A DNA stretch of 64,000 nt from Blastopirellula marina (GTDB lineage Bacteria; Planctomycetota; Planctomycetia; Pirellulales; Pirellulaceae): positions 558,001-622,000 of the forward strand of contig NZ_PUHY01000004.1 in NCBI RefSeq assembly GCF_002967765.1. Direction: 5' to 3'. A program made the translations under genes and the position numbers. Under the pieces are notes generated by a model. That model was not told the DNA's origin. It ran no database searches and saw nothing but the letters and a program-made list of their open reading frames with translations. This document shows, piece by piece, positions 63,754-64,000 of this stretch. Within the stretch, counting starts at the first letter, position 1; each line of letters begins with the position of its first letter.

Positions 63754-64000
63754 ATGGCTAATTTAAGACGTGGAAGCCGTGGGCCCGAAGTGAAGACGCT
63801 TCAATCCGCCCTCAACAGTCAGCTATTCCCAAACCCACGCTTGGTCGTCGATGGCATCTTCGGAGCCAAGACCGAAGCCGCCGTGATTGCGTTTCAGAAG
63901 CAGGCGGTAATTCTGGTCGATGGAATTGCTGGGAATCAAACCAAAGCGGCTCTTGGAATGCCGACCACAGGGCAAGCGTACACGCATCGCGTCCGGCTTC
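63754..64000 (+). CDS. Peptidoglycan-binding-domain protein (3' truncated by window edge)
   Basis: The first 82 residues are seen. They form one peptidoglycan-binding domain of the PG_binding_1 type (LRRGSRGPEVKTLQSALN, VVDGIFGAKTEAAVIAFQKQ, DGIAGNQTKAALG). The gene continues beyond the window and may encode a catalytic domain. There is no signal peptide. GGAG lies about nine bases upstream of the ATG. Confidence 0.85.
   Translation, partial: MANLRRGSRGPEVKTLQSALNSQLFPNPRLVVDGIFGAKTEAAVIAFQKQAVILVDGIAGNQTKAALGMPTTGQAYTHRVRL

Noticed and set aside
63754-64000. Peptidoglycan-binding domain as part of a prophage lysin
   Set aside because: No phage gene is seen in the window; the domain alone does not show phage origin.

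Overview
The window looks like chromosomal DNA of a planctomycete, most likely of the Pirellulaceae (Blastopirellula/Bremerella/Rhodopirellula group). This is an inference from content. Pointers are a cysteine-rich YTV-repeat protein, a leucine-rich-repeat protein with the FTLRTLLLL-type N-terminus common in planctomycetes, DUF1573 and ThuA-domain exported proteins, an NHL-repeat thioredoxin lipoprotein, a CarA/PPDK/Rex complement typical of the group, and many small genes with no recognisable family. I see no insertion sequence, integrase, rRNA or CRISPR array. One tRNA, tRNA-Gln(TTG), is present.

Layout. 0-20 kb is mostly plus strand: the 3' end of ligA, a glycosyltransferase, a coiled-coil membrane protein built of 24-residue repeats, a DUF481 beta-barrel protein, a ThuA protein, a tRNA nucleotidyltransferase-family gene, a two-domain alpha/beta hydrolase, then an ECF42-type sigma factor operon (sigma factor, YCII/DGPF, DUF1579, SRPBCC, DoxX-like), an LRR protein and a PcfJ-family protein. 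20-46 kb is mostly minus strand housekeeping: ppdK, carA, a class I aminotransferase, a SurA-like double parvulin, the rpsB-tsf-pyrH-frr cluster (with a PH-like membrane protein gene between pyrH and frr), a Crp/Fnr regulator with a zinc-finger membrane protein downstream, tRNA-Gln, rex, a pseudopilin, a Y-family polymerase, and ffh-rpsP-trmD-rplS (rimM missing from its usual place). The YTV protein and folA lie on the plus strand inside this block.

46-64 kb is mixed: DUF1573, cstA, trxB, an atypical Nramp-like transporter, asnS, two paralogous exported rhodaneses (one with the catalytic Cys replaced by Ser), a NUDIX hydrolase, a TauE/SafE permease, a TrkA-type potassium channel, a GNAT acetyltransferase, a pectate-lyase-like protein, two VOC proteins, and a tightly coupled pair of a MoaD/ThiS-like protein with a BNR beta-propeller. 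The window ends inside a peptidoglycan-binding-domain gene.

Transcription units are well delimited by rho-independent terminators, which I list. The most interesting items are the 24-residue repeat protein, the MoaD-propeller pair, the Nramp homologue without its metal ligands, the Cys-to-Ser rhodanese paralogue, the ECF42 operon, the YTV protein, the C-terminal pseudo-hydrolase domain, and two unassigned operator-like palindromes. All family names come from reading motifs by eye; no database search was run.
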